Positions 11,901 through 22,834 of a stretch of 64,000 nucleotides of DNA are shown piece by piece. Position 1 is the first letter of the stretch, and each line of letters starts with the position of its first letter. Source of the stretch: Archegozetes longisetosus (taxonomy: Eukaryota > Arthropoda > Arachnida > Sarcoptiformes > Trhypochthoniidae); assembly GCA_018873245.2 (NCBI GenBank), contig JAEMBT020000001.1, forward strand, positions 2,666,001 to 2,730,000, in the 5' to 3' direction. Below the pieces are notes generated by a model. It had not been told where the DNA came from. It did no database searches and was given only the letters and a program-made list of their open reading frames with translations. The position numbers and the translations under genes are program-made.

Positions 11901-14900
11901 CAATAGTATAAGTGCAAAGCAAGTTATTTCTATAATGATCTGGATATCCATAACTGACTAAGGTACCGGACCCTTCACTCGTGCACACATTACACGATGG
12001 CGGGGCTGGAAGTGATGGTGGATCGCAATTGGTTATCTGTTTAGCGTGAATGTGAAATCCTGATTTTGCCACCTGTGAATCTGTTTGAAATGAAATCAAC
12101 TTCTGGTCTGTTTCAAACTTCAATATATTCTGTGCGTTTTCAGGAATTGATCCGCAAAACTTTTGTCCATCGATTTCCAAATAATCGTAAGCACATCCTT
12201 CGACTAATTCGACGTCAAATTTGAAAAATACGAGTTCAAGTCCACAGACATCATCATTTGCTCGTCTTATATAATAAGCACAGTCGGCATTCATGGGGTA
12301 ATTATCAGGAAATCGTGGACTTTTAATGTCAAATTCAATCTCAGAAAATCTTTCTTCGCAGACTTCAGAGGCTTGTGGCTTGAGACGAGTCCCATAACAT
12401 GTACCCGTACGACGTCTGACTTCAGCCCAAAATCCTCTGCCGGTTGTCTTCTCATTTGAAACGAATCTAAACACAAGTTCTCTCCGATTCGGTGGGAAAC
12501 TAATTATTTCTGACTGTCCTCTCCAACCAGAACCACAGTATCTGCGTTCGTTCACTTCTAAGTAGTCTTCGCGACAATTATTTTCTCTGCGACTATTTCT
12601 TGAGGATTGAAATGCAGTAGAAGGTAGAGAAGAGATGGGAATATCGAAATCATGGAAGAATAGTTCGACTTCACAAACATCTGAGTCATCTATTCTTAAT
12701 ATTCTATAAGTGCAATTAAGATTATTGCGATAATTAAGTGGGTAGCCATAGCTGGTGAAGTTTCCTTGTCCTTCATATAGACAGAAATCGCATATTTCTG
12801 AATGTCCTCTGCCTTTACTGTCAGTCAGTAGCGATTCATCTATTTATTCAGCAAAACAAATAAATCAAATCTTATGAAAAAACATTATTTTAGGCGATAG
12901 AGTAGGGATAAAATGATAACGATTTGAGAGTAGCAAACTATTTCAGAAGTTTGTTTGATGAAAGCTTTTGAAACATGCTCTCAATTTTGTGCAAACCTAC
13001 AACCGTGTACTAGAGACCTACTCGAGGCTTAGCTCACACTTAGAACATATTTGAGGAACGATCAAGTATTCAAAGAAGTTTCTCAGAATATAAAATCTTC
13101 AGACAAGGCATAAAGAATCAGAATATGAGAATGAGACCCTAACAGCCATAAAGTAGTTGATTCTCAAGTAATTGGGCCTTAAGGACTTACTAAACACATA
13201 GTATTGGTATACTCGAGACACTTTGAATAAGCCCTACTTTAATCTTGAACTCAGTAAAGGTCATAACAATAAAGGTCATAAATTAACTAAAGTATAACAA
13301 ACATGATTGAATTACTCTGAAGAGACTCATAACTCATGTTAAAGGCTTATAAATGTCTCTCAATGGCAATCAGTTATGTTTCATATCTCACAAGACTATC
13401 AAATTATTTGTTTCTTCCATTAGTTGTGTAAATAACCTGTGATTCCTTCAAATAATTGTTTGATATATGAGGAAATTGTCTTACTTATGACAATCACGTT
13501 TGAGGATAACAAATATTCGTATTTGATAGTCTTCCCAATTACCATCAAATTCATTGTTTCAGGTTTTGTATCAGATTTGGTTAAGCGGAAAATAATAAAA
13601 TATAAATGTGCAAGGTATATGACCTACAACTAACATAATAGCAAAATTCAAACCATGCGTTTCATATTAATTGAATGCTGAGAAAGTGTTGGCCAAATAG
13701 AAATTAGGTGCAGAAGGGCTGCAGTTGGGCTACAAAAGGGCTACAAAAGGACTACAATAGGGCTACAATAGGGCCACAATAGGGCCACAATAGGGCCACA
13801 ATAGCACTGCAATAAAGCTGCAACACAACCGCAATAGAGAACTACAAAAGCTGCAACGATGAGAGGGTCAAAGATAATGTGACACTTTCACGCGCTATTG
13901 AACTCTAAAGAATTAAGAGATAATTAGAGGGTTCTGAAAGTACGCTCTATAGTCTTACCTGAATATTTAGTGAGCAGTGATTTTGAGGTGACACTTTCGT
14001 GTTGTTCCATTGCATCACTTTTACTACTTTCATCTTCATATACAGCTGCTAATGAAGCTGATGTTAAAGAACTTGTTTCGTGTGTTTGCGTTATTTTCTC
14101 ATCATTTTCTTTCTCTGTCTGTTCAATTTATAATATGTTTAACACTTTGTATGTTTAAGTTTCTTAAAAGTTAGTTAACTTCTAAAAGAATTGATAAGTT
14201 TGTTACTCTCTAAAGTAGTGTTTGCTAAATATGAAAAATAGATACAAATATGAATTTATCAACTTTTGCCTAACACTGAACCTGTCATAACAAAATTTAA
14301 TACTAAGCTAATTACATAAACGTATCGCAATTCACAGGTACAAAGGTTTGAAGAGGAAGTGGAGTGAAATTAGTGTAGAATACAAATAGAAAATAAATAT
14401 TCATGTTTCATAACAATAATAAATGTTAAATAATAAACTCCTATTTAATAGAGTCCAACTATTCTATATTGCCTTGCTCTTCAAAATGCATAATAAACTA
14501 ATTTCTATCACTTTTTCAATTGTATCAAAATAAACAATTAAATCAATTAAATCGATGCTCTGATTGACTGAAATTTGAAATTCAAGTCGGAAATAGACTG
14601 CATAAGTAATCTCATCAGCTTCCTCTTTAAGCATAAATGAAATCTCCAACAGTTAAGAATTAAATATGAAGTTTATTCAAATTAAATAAAATAATATAAC
14701 GTAAAAATTCTTACTTCGGTGTGTTGTACAGTTGGGTTAGGTTGGGGAGTGAACGTTTTTCTCTCAGTCACAAACCAAGTTGTCGGTCTATTAGTAACTA
14801 CTCGTCGATCGGTTCCATCGGTTCGATCCGTCAACAAATTAGTAGTTCTCGATTCGGAAGCTGTTGTGTCGTTAGAAAATCCATCAAAAGTACTACTTAA

Positions 14901-15014
14901 TGTAGTTCTTAAAGTTTGGTCTCCCAAACCGTTTGGGACAGTGGTCGTATTGGCCACAACACATATGAAAGTTTTCAATAAAACTAGTGCTACGATATTG
15001 AACACTAAATTCAT
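5970..15014 (-). CDS. Secreted multi-CUB protein with twelve CUB domains, nine exons, about 2,222 aa
   Basis: CUB domains are extracellular beta-sandwich modules for protein or ligand binding, often through calcium. Exons (minus strand, 5' first): 15014-14715, 14118-13959, 12839-9702, 9648-9169, 9107-7272, 7196-7068, 6718-6458, 6406-6306 and 6233-5970; all phases match. Exon 1 carries a signal peptide (core LVFNIVALVLLKTFICVVA) and a Ser/Thr-rich stretch. The 3.1-kb exon 3 carries CUB1-7 and most of CUB8. Repeated landmarks are SPNYP, a conserved FDVE, CxxDYLEV, a CG pair and RGF before the last cysteine. CUB9 and CUB10 are separated by a Pro/Gln/Ser/Tyr-rich linker of about 270 residues; CUB12 lies near 2021-2134. 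There is no protease, EGF or membrane segment, so it looks secreted. I know no named orthologue. The first two exons are less certain than the rest, but they join in frame. Confidence 0.85.
8770..8852 (-). repeat. Hexanucleotide coding repeat giving a (Pro-Gln)n tract
   Basis: On the plus strand this reads as GGTTGT/GGTTGG/GGTTGC hexamers, translating on the minus strand to about eleven Pro-Gln pairs within the linker between CUB9 and CUB10. The frame is kept on both sides, so length changes would alter the linker by two residues per unit. Confidence 0.9.
12840..13958 (-). other. CUB gene intron 2
   Basis: Intron between the Glu/Ser/Thr-rich exon 2 and the large CUB exon; donor GTAAGA at its 13958 end, acceptor ATAG at 12840. 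No coding stretch seen inside. It contains the minisatellite at 13713-13850. Confidence 0.75.
13713..13850 (+). repeat. GGGCTACAATA minisatellite
   Basis: About ten degenerate copies of a unit of about 11-12 bases, consensus GGGCCACAATA or GGGCTACAATA, in CUB gene intron 2. Confidence 0.85.
14119..14714 (-). other. CUB gene intron 1
   Basis: Phase-0 intron between the signal-peptide exon (donor GTAAGAA) and the exon starting ACAGAGAAAG. A 61-codon open frame at 14464-14649 (minus) lies here, but it has no good splice sites and is not needed to keep the frame. An extra exon cannot be excluded without transcripts. Confidence 0.55.
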
Positions 15015-15069
15015 TTTAGCTATAAATCAATAAAAATGACTTAATCGAACCATTTGTAGACAATTTTGG

Positions 15070-15100
15070 TGACACTAAAACATTTAGAAAGTCTTATATA
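15070..15100 (-). promoter_or_regulatory. Possible TATA-type promoter of the CUB gene
   Basis: On the minus strand TATATAA occupies 15100-15094 and a TTAGTGT initiator-like sequence follows about 20-25 bases later, 55-60 bases before the start codon at 15014. The spacing is slightly short, so this is tentative. Confidence 0.35.
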
Positions 15101-18100
15101 AATGTGAAGAACATAAGGAGAAACTCCTATATCCGACAGAAATCGGGTTTTTCGATCAAACAGATCTTCGATGGCAGACACTCAGAGACGAAAGTGAAAC
15201 AAAATTGTCAACTCTTTCACTACAGATCAATTCACAGCAGGGATGGGATAGTCAGAATTGTTGATTGAGATTCACCACCATCTAAATGAGGTCTAATGTC
15301 TTAATGTGTTATGAAAACGTTATTGTTCATCAAATGAGTGACGACCCAAAAACCAATCTCGTTATGGGGTGTTATGATATCTCGATCAACAGATCTGAAC
15401 AGATCTGAACAGATCTTCACTATTCATGTTCTCATTATGACCAATAAATAAACTAAACTTTATGAATAACTTGCCATTCTTACCATTCTTACCATTCTTT
15501 GTTTTACGCTTCTGTGAACACTCTTAGAACTGGTCTTCAATGGAAATTGAAATGCTTCTTAAAGTATTTCACTCTTAGAACTGGTCTGCTATGAAAAATT
15601 GAAGTCCTTTAGCGAATTAGAGTTAGTCTTATTAGAGTTAGTCTTAATGGGCGTTGTATTGCATGTCATATTCCGGTTATATTGTAAGTAATCTTCTCCT
15701 ACTGTATCTAATTTCGACTTTCAATCTAACTCAAGATAGTTTCCCAGCTGATTCAAACCAGACTCAATGCGTGACTCAATGCGTGATTCAATGAATGAAT
15801 GGCCTCCGAATTGACAGAAAGTGTAATTTCATAATGATCAGTTGTATTTTAGTTGTTTGGGAAAGTCTTATAAGTTGAAGTTAGATTTGAAAATGAAATT
15901 TAAATGCACTTTTACTGACAGTGACAATGATGAAAGTTAATTAACTCTCTTGTAGTCTTTGATGCATAGCAATTGTTCGTTTAAGATGTTTTTCATGCAT
16001 AAATCCATAACTATTATTCCTTTAATATCTTTTACTTGACTGAGTCCCAATTGTATAGTTAAAATGACTAAACTATTGTTTATGTCTGATTCTGAAGATT
16101 CTTTTCTCAACTCATGAAAACATTTAGAAAGTTTTGAAAACATTTATAAAGTTTTCAAAACATTTTAACCTTGATTTCTATGAGATTATTATTGTTTTAA
16201 TGCGTTCTCTTTGAATGAGTGAATAACAATTTCTATTATAATATCTAATTAACAATTTTCATGATAATAACTCTATTTATTTAGTAATTTATTGATAATC
16301 TCAATACAAGTATATTTGATTTGATGTCACTTTCATTCTAATACTTTTTCTTCTCTCACTCATGTCGTAGACGTTTATTTTTAGCTTTCAATTTATTTTC
16401 AATCTCATTCACTCTAATCGACACTAACTCGATCTGAGCTCCAGGCTCATATTCTTTGCTAGCATCTCTTTAATTGATGCTTCAACACACATCAGCTCTA
16501 AACTTAGTTCAGACTTAAAAAGTTTGAGCCTTGTATTCATTGAGCATCTGTTATCTAAATTAGTCTTGAATTATCTCTAAAATCGGAATAATTTAAAAAC
16601 AAAAAACTGCGAGTCGCTTCTGGGAAGGTCTCAGTTGCGTTTGGGTGTTTTAGCCAAATAAATAGATAGCGTTTTGCATAGTAATTAAAGTGGACAATTG
16701 AATTATCAGATTGTTGCATATACACATCACAATTTTGAATATATCCAACCTTGAGCTCAGTCTTTGCATATATCTTAACACTAGTCAACTACTTCTTTCT
16801 CAATTGTCAAACATCTTTTATCTTCACAACAAAAGTTCATTCAATACTAGATAATCAGTATTTTTGTTGTTCAGTCAGATCAAATCCAATTTTAATAAGT
16901 TTGAAGAATTTTTTTTATTAATAAAACGCGTTCTATAAGTAAAAAGAAAACATAACTATTTTGTTCTTGACATAAACTCCTTTGATTTGTATGCACTTAG
17001 AAAAAATGATGATTAATGATATGTTTGTCATACTTTTAATATTGAATTTTAATTAATATAACTAACTTCGTGTCAATTCTCTCTGTCATAGTGATGCGCT
17101 ACTCTTTGAAATGCACTTTTAGGTAAATCTCTTTCGCTTCTTGTTACTACCAATTATAGTTGACATGTATGACTTGCTCTCAGTTTCAACTTCAGTTTCA
17201 CCAGTTAACCTTTCTCTCGTCATCATCAATCGCTTAGTTTTATCACATCTCTTTTTTACAGTGATAGAACAACTTTAATTAAGCCAATTTTTGGTACATT
17301 TCTAGCGTTACAGTCAAGCAAAAAAGAAGTTATCAAATAGTTTAAAGTTACTCTTTAGAGTTATTCTCTAGACATATTGTATTGATTGTATAGAATTACT
17401 GTTTAAAATGGTATTGAAAGAAAAATGCGAACTAGATATGACTTAAACTCTAAAAACAATTGAATAAAACGAATAGATAAATAGAAAAAGGTCTGTTTTA
17501 AAAGAAGAGTTAATTACTAGTATTGTCAATGGTTATATTAGTAGCTATAATGAGGTTATATAATACGGCAAATAGGTCATAATAAGTTGTCAAACCACTA
17601 ATTGCCTAACAGTTACCATCCCAATATCCAATCCTAATTGTCTAACATTACTCTCTTTTACTATTTTCTATTATTTTCATTTCTAAATTATACCATTTAT
17701 TCAATTTCGACTTTATTTCATTCTTCATTTTCGTAAACCCTGTTATTAATACTTTTGTAATCAATTCGAAATTCATTAACTTAACGATCGTTTTAGGTAT
17801 AATTGATATACACTCGTAGACTTTAAAATCCACGATAGCAACAAGAAAATCTTGTTGCTATCAATCTTCTTGCAATGAGCATCAGTTTTTCACCAATTTG
17901 TTATATTTTAGATTTGCTTTGATTACTACATTGAATATTTTACAAATTTGTTAATATCTAAAGACATTATGGTCTGATGGAAAGTATCCCATAACAATGT
18001 ATCGCTTCTGGTTGCTATCAATACTTACAAAGTTTTGGAGTGTAATATACTTACAGATAAATTAATAAAAATTTGATGTCTCATTATTTCGATAAAACTG

Positions 18101-18568
18101 TAAATTGAGATAACAGTAAGAGCTAAATAACCGTCAAATATCAAACCTATTGAGTTAATAAAACTTTAATGGAAATAAATAAAACAATTAAGCGAACTTC
18201 CATCACAAATAGATTTTCTCATAACCGACTGTCACGCTATGGGTTTTTGAACTTTCTTTCCGTTAGTTCATCACTTTTTAAATACCACTTTCTTTACCCT
18301 TAATCAGTTAAAACTCTTTTTGCTTATCAGCTTTTCAATAGTTTGTCATTGTTTGAAATTTAGTAAACTTTATTGGCAATTTCTAAGAATTATTAAATTA
18401 TTGAACATTAAATTTAATATGTATATAATTATAAGTTTAATCATCACAAAAGCAATTCATTTCTAAATAAAAATCAGTACTAAACAAAATGCATGATTGA
18501 CTGTCAGTTAAATAACTTATAGTGTAAACAATAGTTGATATGTATTATCACAAACAACTCATTAACAA
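15101..18568. other. Gene-free spacer between the CUB gene and TAF1A
   Basis: AT-rich, 3.5 kb, with no recognised gene. It includes three tandem copies of the ten-base unit CAGATCTGAA at about 15389-15417, a direct repeat beginning ACTCTTAGAACTGGTCT at about 15520 and 15570, and a short inverted-repeat element at 17806-18050. Open frames at 15937-16143 and 16555-16788 (minus) match nothing I know. Confidence 0.6.
17806..18050. mobile_element. Miniature inverted-repeat element, copy A
   Basis: About 245 bases with imperfect terminal inverted repeats. The left end reads TATACACTCGTAGACTTT and continues to GATAGCAAC; the right end read inward is TATTACACTCCAAAACTTT and continues to GATAGCAAC. 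It encodes no protein. The interior (GATTACTACATTGAATAT, and a following ATATCTAAAGACATTAT) is shared with copies near 24.8 and 33.7 kb, so this is a dispersed non-autonomous family. Confidence 0.7.
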
Positions 18569-19897
18569 TCATTTGTTCTCACTCAATAACTTATTAGTCT
18601 CTAACACATACTTATGGGAGGGCGACTCCAGAAAACTGATCACCTCTCGTTTGCACTCAATTAAATCAGTTGATTGTTCACCAAAACAATTGAAATGAAT
18701 TCTAAGCCAATAGAACTTATACCGTTTACGCCACTTATTGACAATTATTTTAGTCGTTTTCTTATCGTTCTTAATGTTATTGAGAGTGTTGTTGAGTAGA
18801 AGCCAAGCATCCATATTATGATTGTTAGCCGTATAACTGATAAACTCCATAATTAACTCAAAATTGTCTTCATCTGATAAAACATTTTTCTTAACCAATT
18901 CTAAAACTAATATATTTTCTGGAGATAGTCGACAAATATTTTTCAAAGCATAGATCAGTTGTTCACCAGTAGAATAGTCAGGATATTTAAGACAGAAATT
19001 ATATAAATAAATAAAAGCATTTAAATGATGACTATTTTGCTTAACATAAAATTGTAACAAATCAATTGCTTCGTCATATTGCTGACTATGTTCATACATT
19101 TCCAACAAAATTAAGACAAAAATATCCAATCGACAATCTTTGCTGTTAGTATCAGTTATGGTATTCCTAAGCGCAAGTTTTGTCTTATCACTAATAATTT
19201 GTGTGGAATCGTTTAGACGATAATAAAAACTGTTAACATTTTCATTGACCAATTCTTTCCACTCCAAGTAATCGACATAAGATATATAACATTTCAAATA
19301 TGTATTAATTATTGGATCATTTCTGTATAAATTTAATTTAACAAACATTTGATTAGCTTCGATGTATTCTTTAGCCGCAATCCTGTTATTATTGCTTAAG
19401 AAATGGATAATCATTTCTAACATAATTTCCTTTTTGTCGACATCATATTTGGAGATCTTTCTGATGGACTGAGTCAAAAGAGTATTATGATCAGAACTGT
19501 GTTGAGTGAATAGAATAAGAGCAGCCCTCATTATCATGAAGTGAGGAGTTCTCATGTCGAGACACAAGGCGTGCATAAGTTTCGCGCCACAACTCAACCG
19601 ATGAAAAGCAAAAGCATTTCTACAAACACTCAGTAAGTCTTCTTTCATGTAAACACTGAACGGACTCTTCTTCGTTGGAACAAATACTTTGTAAGTCGAT
19701 TTATTTTCATTTTTGTCATCGATTATAATATTATCGCAATTCTCTTCGCAATCATTGTTTCCAAAGTGTTCGATATCTTCTATGATATCCTCATTTTCTT
19801 CAGTTTTAATAGTCTTCCGTTTGTCAGGACTTCGACCACTTTTTCTCTGACTTTCATCTCCTGTTTGGTCTTCAGTCGAGACACTTTGAGACAACAT
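18569..19897 (-). CDS. TAF1A: TAF1A: TBP-associated factor, RNA polymerase I subunit A, 442 aa
   Basis: TAF1A is a subunit of SL1, the TBP-containing complex that recruits RNA polymerase I to the ribosomal RNA promoter in the nucleolus. The protein is a helical-repeat type throughout residues about 90-420. Recognisable blocks are LNAFIYLYNFCLKYP (human has a similar NAHIYLYNFLK) and, near the end, WRKRYKFYWLRIHF, like the human tail with its aromatic-rich HFSYF segment. The first 75 residues are charged and disordered (Lys/Arg, then Asp/Glu-rich), as expected for a nuclear protein. Length is close to the human 450. The gene is a single uninterrupted exon, unlike most neighbours. It is divergent from SNRNP48, with 523 bases between start codons. 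The call rests on remembered similarity of a fast-evolving family. Confidence 0.75.
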   Translation of the reverse strand: MLSQSVSTEDQTGDESQRKSGRSPDKRKTIKTEENEDIIEDIEHFGNNDCEENCDNIIIDDKNENKSTYKVFVPTKKSPFSVYMKEDLLSVCRNAFAFHRLSCGAKLMHALCLDMRTPHFMIMRAALILFTQHSSDHNTLLTQSIRKISKYDVDKKEIMLEMIIHFLSNNNRIAAKEYIEANQMFVKLNLYRNDPIINTYLKCYISYVDYLEWKELVNENVNSFYYRLNDSTQIISDKTKLALRNTITDTNSKDCRLDIFVLILLEMYEHSQQYDEAIDLLQFYVKQNSHHLNAFIYLYNFCLKYPDYSTGEQLIYALKNICRLSPENILVLELVKKNVLSDEDNFELIMEFISYTANNHNMDAWLLLNNTLNNIKNDKKTTKIIVNKWRKRYKFYWLRIHFNCFGEQSTDLIECKREVISFLESPSHKYVLETNKLLSENK

Positions 19898-20420
19898 TTT
19901 GATAACAATAGTATTTGTGAAACAAAACGTTTCCTTAAATAACGAAATTTAATATTAAAATACATGTGGTTTTCAGATCTGTTTTCAAATGATAAAGATG
20001 TCATCCAATCAGTTGACTTACGGTTTGAACACAAACTACGTCCAATTAATTAATTGATCAGTATTCGAAGAATTACTTGAATCCAGCTCTAATCTCATTG
20101 AATTAACGCTTTAATTAATTCTAAAATACTTTTCGAGCAATTAATTCATTTGTTATTCTGTCCTAAATATGAAAAAATTTACAATTTATTGATTAGAATC
20201 AATATTCTAATTAATAATCGAAAGTATCGTATCTGAATTGATAATTTTCTAATTAGCAAAACATAATTTGTGTGCATTTCTCAAAAGTAAACAAATACAT
20301 AAAAATGTGCAAAACATTTGAATCACTAAACATGTTAATAATTAACAAGTATTTGTTGTCAACAGTCATTTATATTGATTAGAATCAATTGATTATTAAT
20401 TGAAATAATTATATAATGAA
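19898..20420. promoter_or_regulatory. Divergent promoter region of TAF1A and SNRNP48
   Basis: Shared upstream region between oppositely oriented start codons. It is very AT-rich with several AATTAATT runs; no TATA box is clearly placed for either gene, which fits housekeeping promoters. Confidence 0.45.
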
Positions 20421-21963
20421 ATGTTGAATAATATAAATATTGATAAATCTAAACGTTTGGAACAATTAAAGGAATTAAAAACATTTGAGACTCAATGCCA
20501 CAAATCAGTTAGTGATATATTAAATCGATTGGATTGGGATTCAAGCCATTTGAAAGAAGTAATCTAATCTTGATATTTATATTTTCTTTATATATATATC
20601 TAATTATTTCTAATTTATTTACTCAAACACATTGACATATAGTCTGAAGAAATGGTTTGCTGTGCATTCAATAATAATCATAGAATGAAAGAGAAGGTTA
20701 TGAGTAAACACTTATCTAAATGTCAACTAAAAGCAAAAGGATATGACAATCAACAAATAGTATGTCTTATACCTTATATTACACTTTTATTGATGTTTCT
20801 TAATATCAAATAAAAATCTAACCTCTTATTCAATTGACAACTTGCTTCACTTGACTTAACATTGATATAAAGTGTTGTTCACTTTGTTGTCTCTAAGAAT
20901 AAATTTAATAAAAACTGTTTTCTCTGTTTGGCACTTAAGTAAATATAAGAGAAAAGAGTCTTATTTATCATGTCTTATATTGAAATAGGAACAACTTGCC
21001 CCAAGTTCTGCATTCTATTACCAAAAATATCCTCACATCAAACCTGTTGTTATCGATAAACAAATCCAGGAGAAAATTTTAGGTAAATATTGATTTTTTC
21101 GTCATTAGTAATGGCATATATAGAGAGTATACCAGAAGTCTATATACAAATACAAACTTTCTTTTATTCACATCTTTTATTTAATCATAGATGGACTTTT
21201 GATACACTCTAACAGTTTGATATATTTTTCATTTTTATAATCATAATAACTCATCACTTTTCAGTCATTTAAATCCATTGATTTTACTTTACAGCTATTG
21301 ACCGAAAATTGTTTGCCAATTACGGATGAAATAACTGTATCCTTAAATAAAAATAGATTATAGATTATTTAGTATTAAAATCGAAGAGTGATATATCAAA
21401 AAGTTTAGTGATGACAAATCAATTAATTTGCTTGGCATTCGGTCTACCCTTTAGGCATACAAATAGACGTTCCTTTAAGCCACGATCAAAGTCGCATTGA
21501 GTTATCATCTCAACAACGATTAGCCATCTACGATCACGTAATATCCTTGACAAAAGCTGATTCCAAATGTTTGGATGCGTCTGATAGAGGCGATCAATCT
21601 CTAAACATTGATTTATTTGATGGTTTGAAGAAAAAGGCTGAAAGTAGTGGTCATAAAGAGAGAGGGCTGGAAATGCTTGCAGCACAAAGGGATATGAAGA
21701 GAAGACCTCAATCATATCGAGCAAAAAATGTTCACATATCAGCCAAGTCGTATTCGGAAATCCTTCGAAATGTTATTGAAAACCACTGCCAATTGTTGAA
21801 GACTCGATTAGAGACTAAATCGGATAAAAATTCAACGAGTGTTACATCACATAAACATAAAACAGATAAACACAAAGTACATAAACACAAATCGCATAAA
21901 CACAAAAGTAAACATAAAAGTGAACATAAATCTAAGGACAGAGACAAACGTCATAAGCATTGA
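20421..21963 (+). CDS. SNRNP48: SNRNP48: U11/U12 snRNP 48 kDa protein (U11-48K), 285 aa
   Basis: U11-48K is the minor-spliceosome protein that recognises U12-type 5' splice sites together with U11 snRNA. Exons are 20421-20558, 20643-20759, 20989-21082 and 21455-21963. Residues about 47-85 hold the CHHC zinc finger: C-x5-H-x9-H-x3-C in CAFNNNHRMKEKVMSKHLSKC-like order, exactly the family spacing. The C-terminal half has VPLSHDQSRIELSSQQRLAI and the hallmark RDMKRRPQSYRAKNVHISAK followed by SYSEILRNVI. The tail is a His/Lys/Ser repeat (HKHK units) replacing the Arg/Ser-rich tail of the human protein (339 aa). The start at 20421 is chosen because an ATG five bases earlier runs into a stop. The third intron contains a possible poison exon. 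The region between residues 105 and 120 is shorter than in human. Confidence 0.92.
21295..21346 (+). promoter_or_regulatory. Candidate poison exon with U12-type 5' splice-site motif in SNRNP48 intron 3
   Basis: Inside the last intron a good acceptor (TTTTACTTTACAG, ending 21294) is followed 42 bases later by GTATCCTTAA at 21337-21346, a near-perfect U12-type 5' splice-site sequence. If the 42 bases were included, the phase would be kept but an in-frame TGA would truncate the protein. In other organisms SNRNP48 is known to control itself this way: U11 binds U12-type 5' splice-site motifs (the USSE) in its own pre-mRNA and activates an upstream 3' splice site. The known element has two close motifs; here only one is in the intron. 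Confidence 0.45.
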
Positions 21964-22834
21964 GATGAGCTAAAAGAAGGAAAGATCGTATGAAATAGTC
22001 CAAAAAGTGACTCATTTGTTTTGTTTTTATTATATAACAAAAACAAGATATAATTCGTTTGGTGACAATGATTGTATACAATGATAAATAAATTATTGCA
22101 AATAAATAATTAAAACAATAAAAATAAAATGTTTTAAATTATTTAGTCAAATTTACAGTGAGTCAAGTCATACATAATGTATATGAGACTAGAATTGTTA
22201 AACAAGTTTCTAACAAACTATGAATACATTCGTCTTTTTACAAAATTTATAAGAAAGTTTCGCATAACTTCTATGCAAGTAATGATTTACTAGTCGGTCA
22301 AATAATTGATCACTTTTAAGCTTTATTAAAGATTAATAATAGTCGGATCTATTGGTGTGTCTCGAGATAAATAATGGACTTATAAATAGTTTTACCAATA
22401 GAGTTGTATTACTTTGATGTTTAGATAGTCTTTTTGACGGTTGTCGTATCTTTTATTGGTATTAATGCTTGCACTGATTGACTTTCATATTAATGTATTT
22501 ACATCTAGTCATTGTAAAACCTACTCTCTAATCAGTTGAGGAAAATACAAGTTTTAAATAATTTGTTTCTTTCAATGCTGTTAGAGTCACTAAAATAGAT
22601 TTGAGGTAAACGTATCAAATGATTAATATTTGACTATTAGTTCAGCGAAAGATGAGGTCTGGCAATAGGAAAGAAAATTGAAAACCATTCAAACTGATCT
22701 AATGATCTAAAGTAGAGTTATATAAATACAAAATGTATTATATAAGAGGAGTTTGGTTTCATGTTCCACTTATATTACAATTATAGTAATTCGAGAATTT
22801 GTCTTTTTCTTCTATCAGTACACTTCTGACGTCA
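21964..22834. other. Convergent 3' spacer between SNRNP48 and PKI
   Basis: Contains the SNRNP48 3' UTR, with several AATAAA signals between about 22083 and 22130, and the PKI 3' UTR. No coding stretch or structured RNA recognised. Confidence 0.6.

Noticed and set aside
14464..14649. Possible extra exon of the CUB gene
   Set aside because: It has no good donor, and the flanking exons join in phase 0 without it.
15937..16143. Open frame (minus, 68 codons) with a plausible protein-like composition
   Set aside because: No family resemblance, no credible splice sites, and a single occurrence in an AT-rich spacer.
20416..20420. Earlier ATG for SNRNP48
   Set aside because: It meets a TGA after two codons; the next ATG at 20421 opens the conserved frame.
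21541..21550. ATATCCTTGA as a real U12-type donor
   Set aside because: It lies within conserved SNRNP48 coding sequence read through by the protein; it is kept only as a possible second U11-binding motif.
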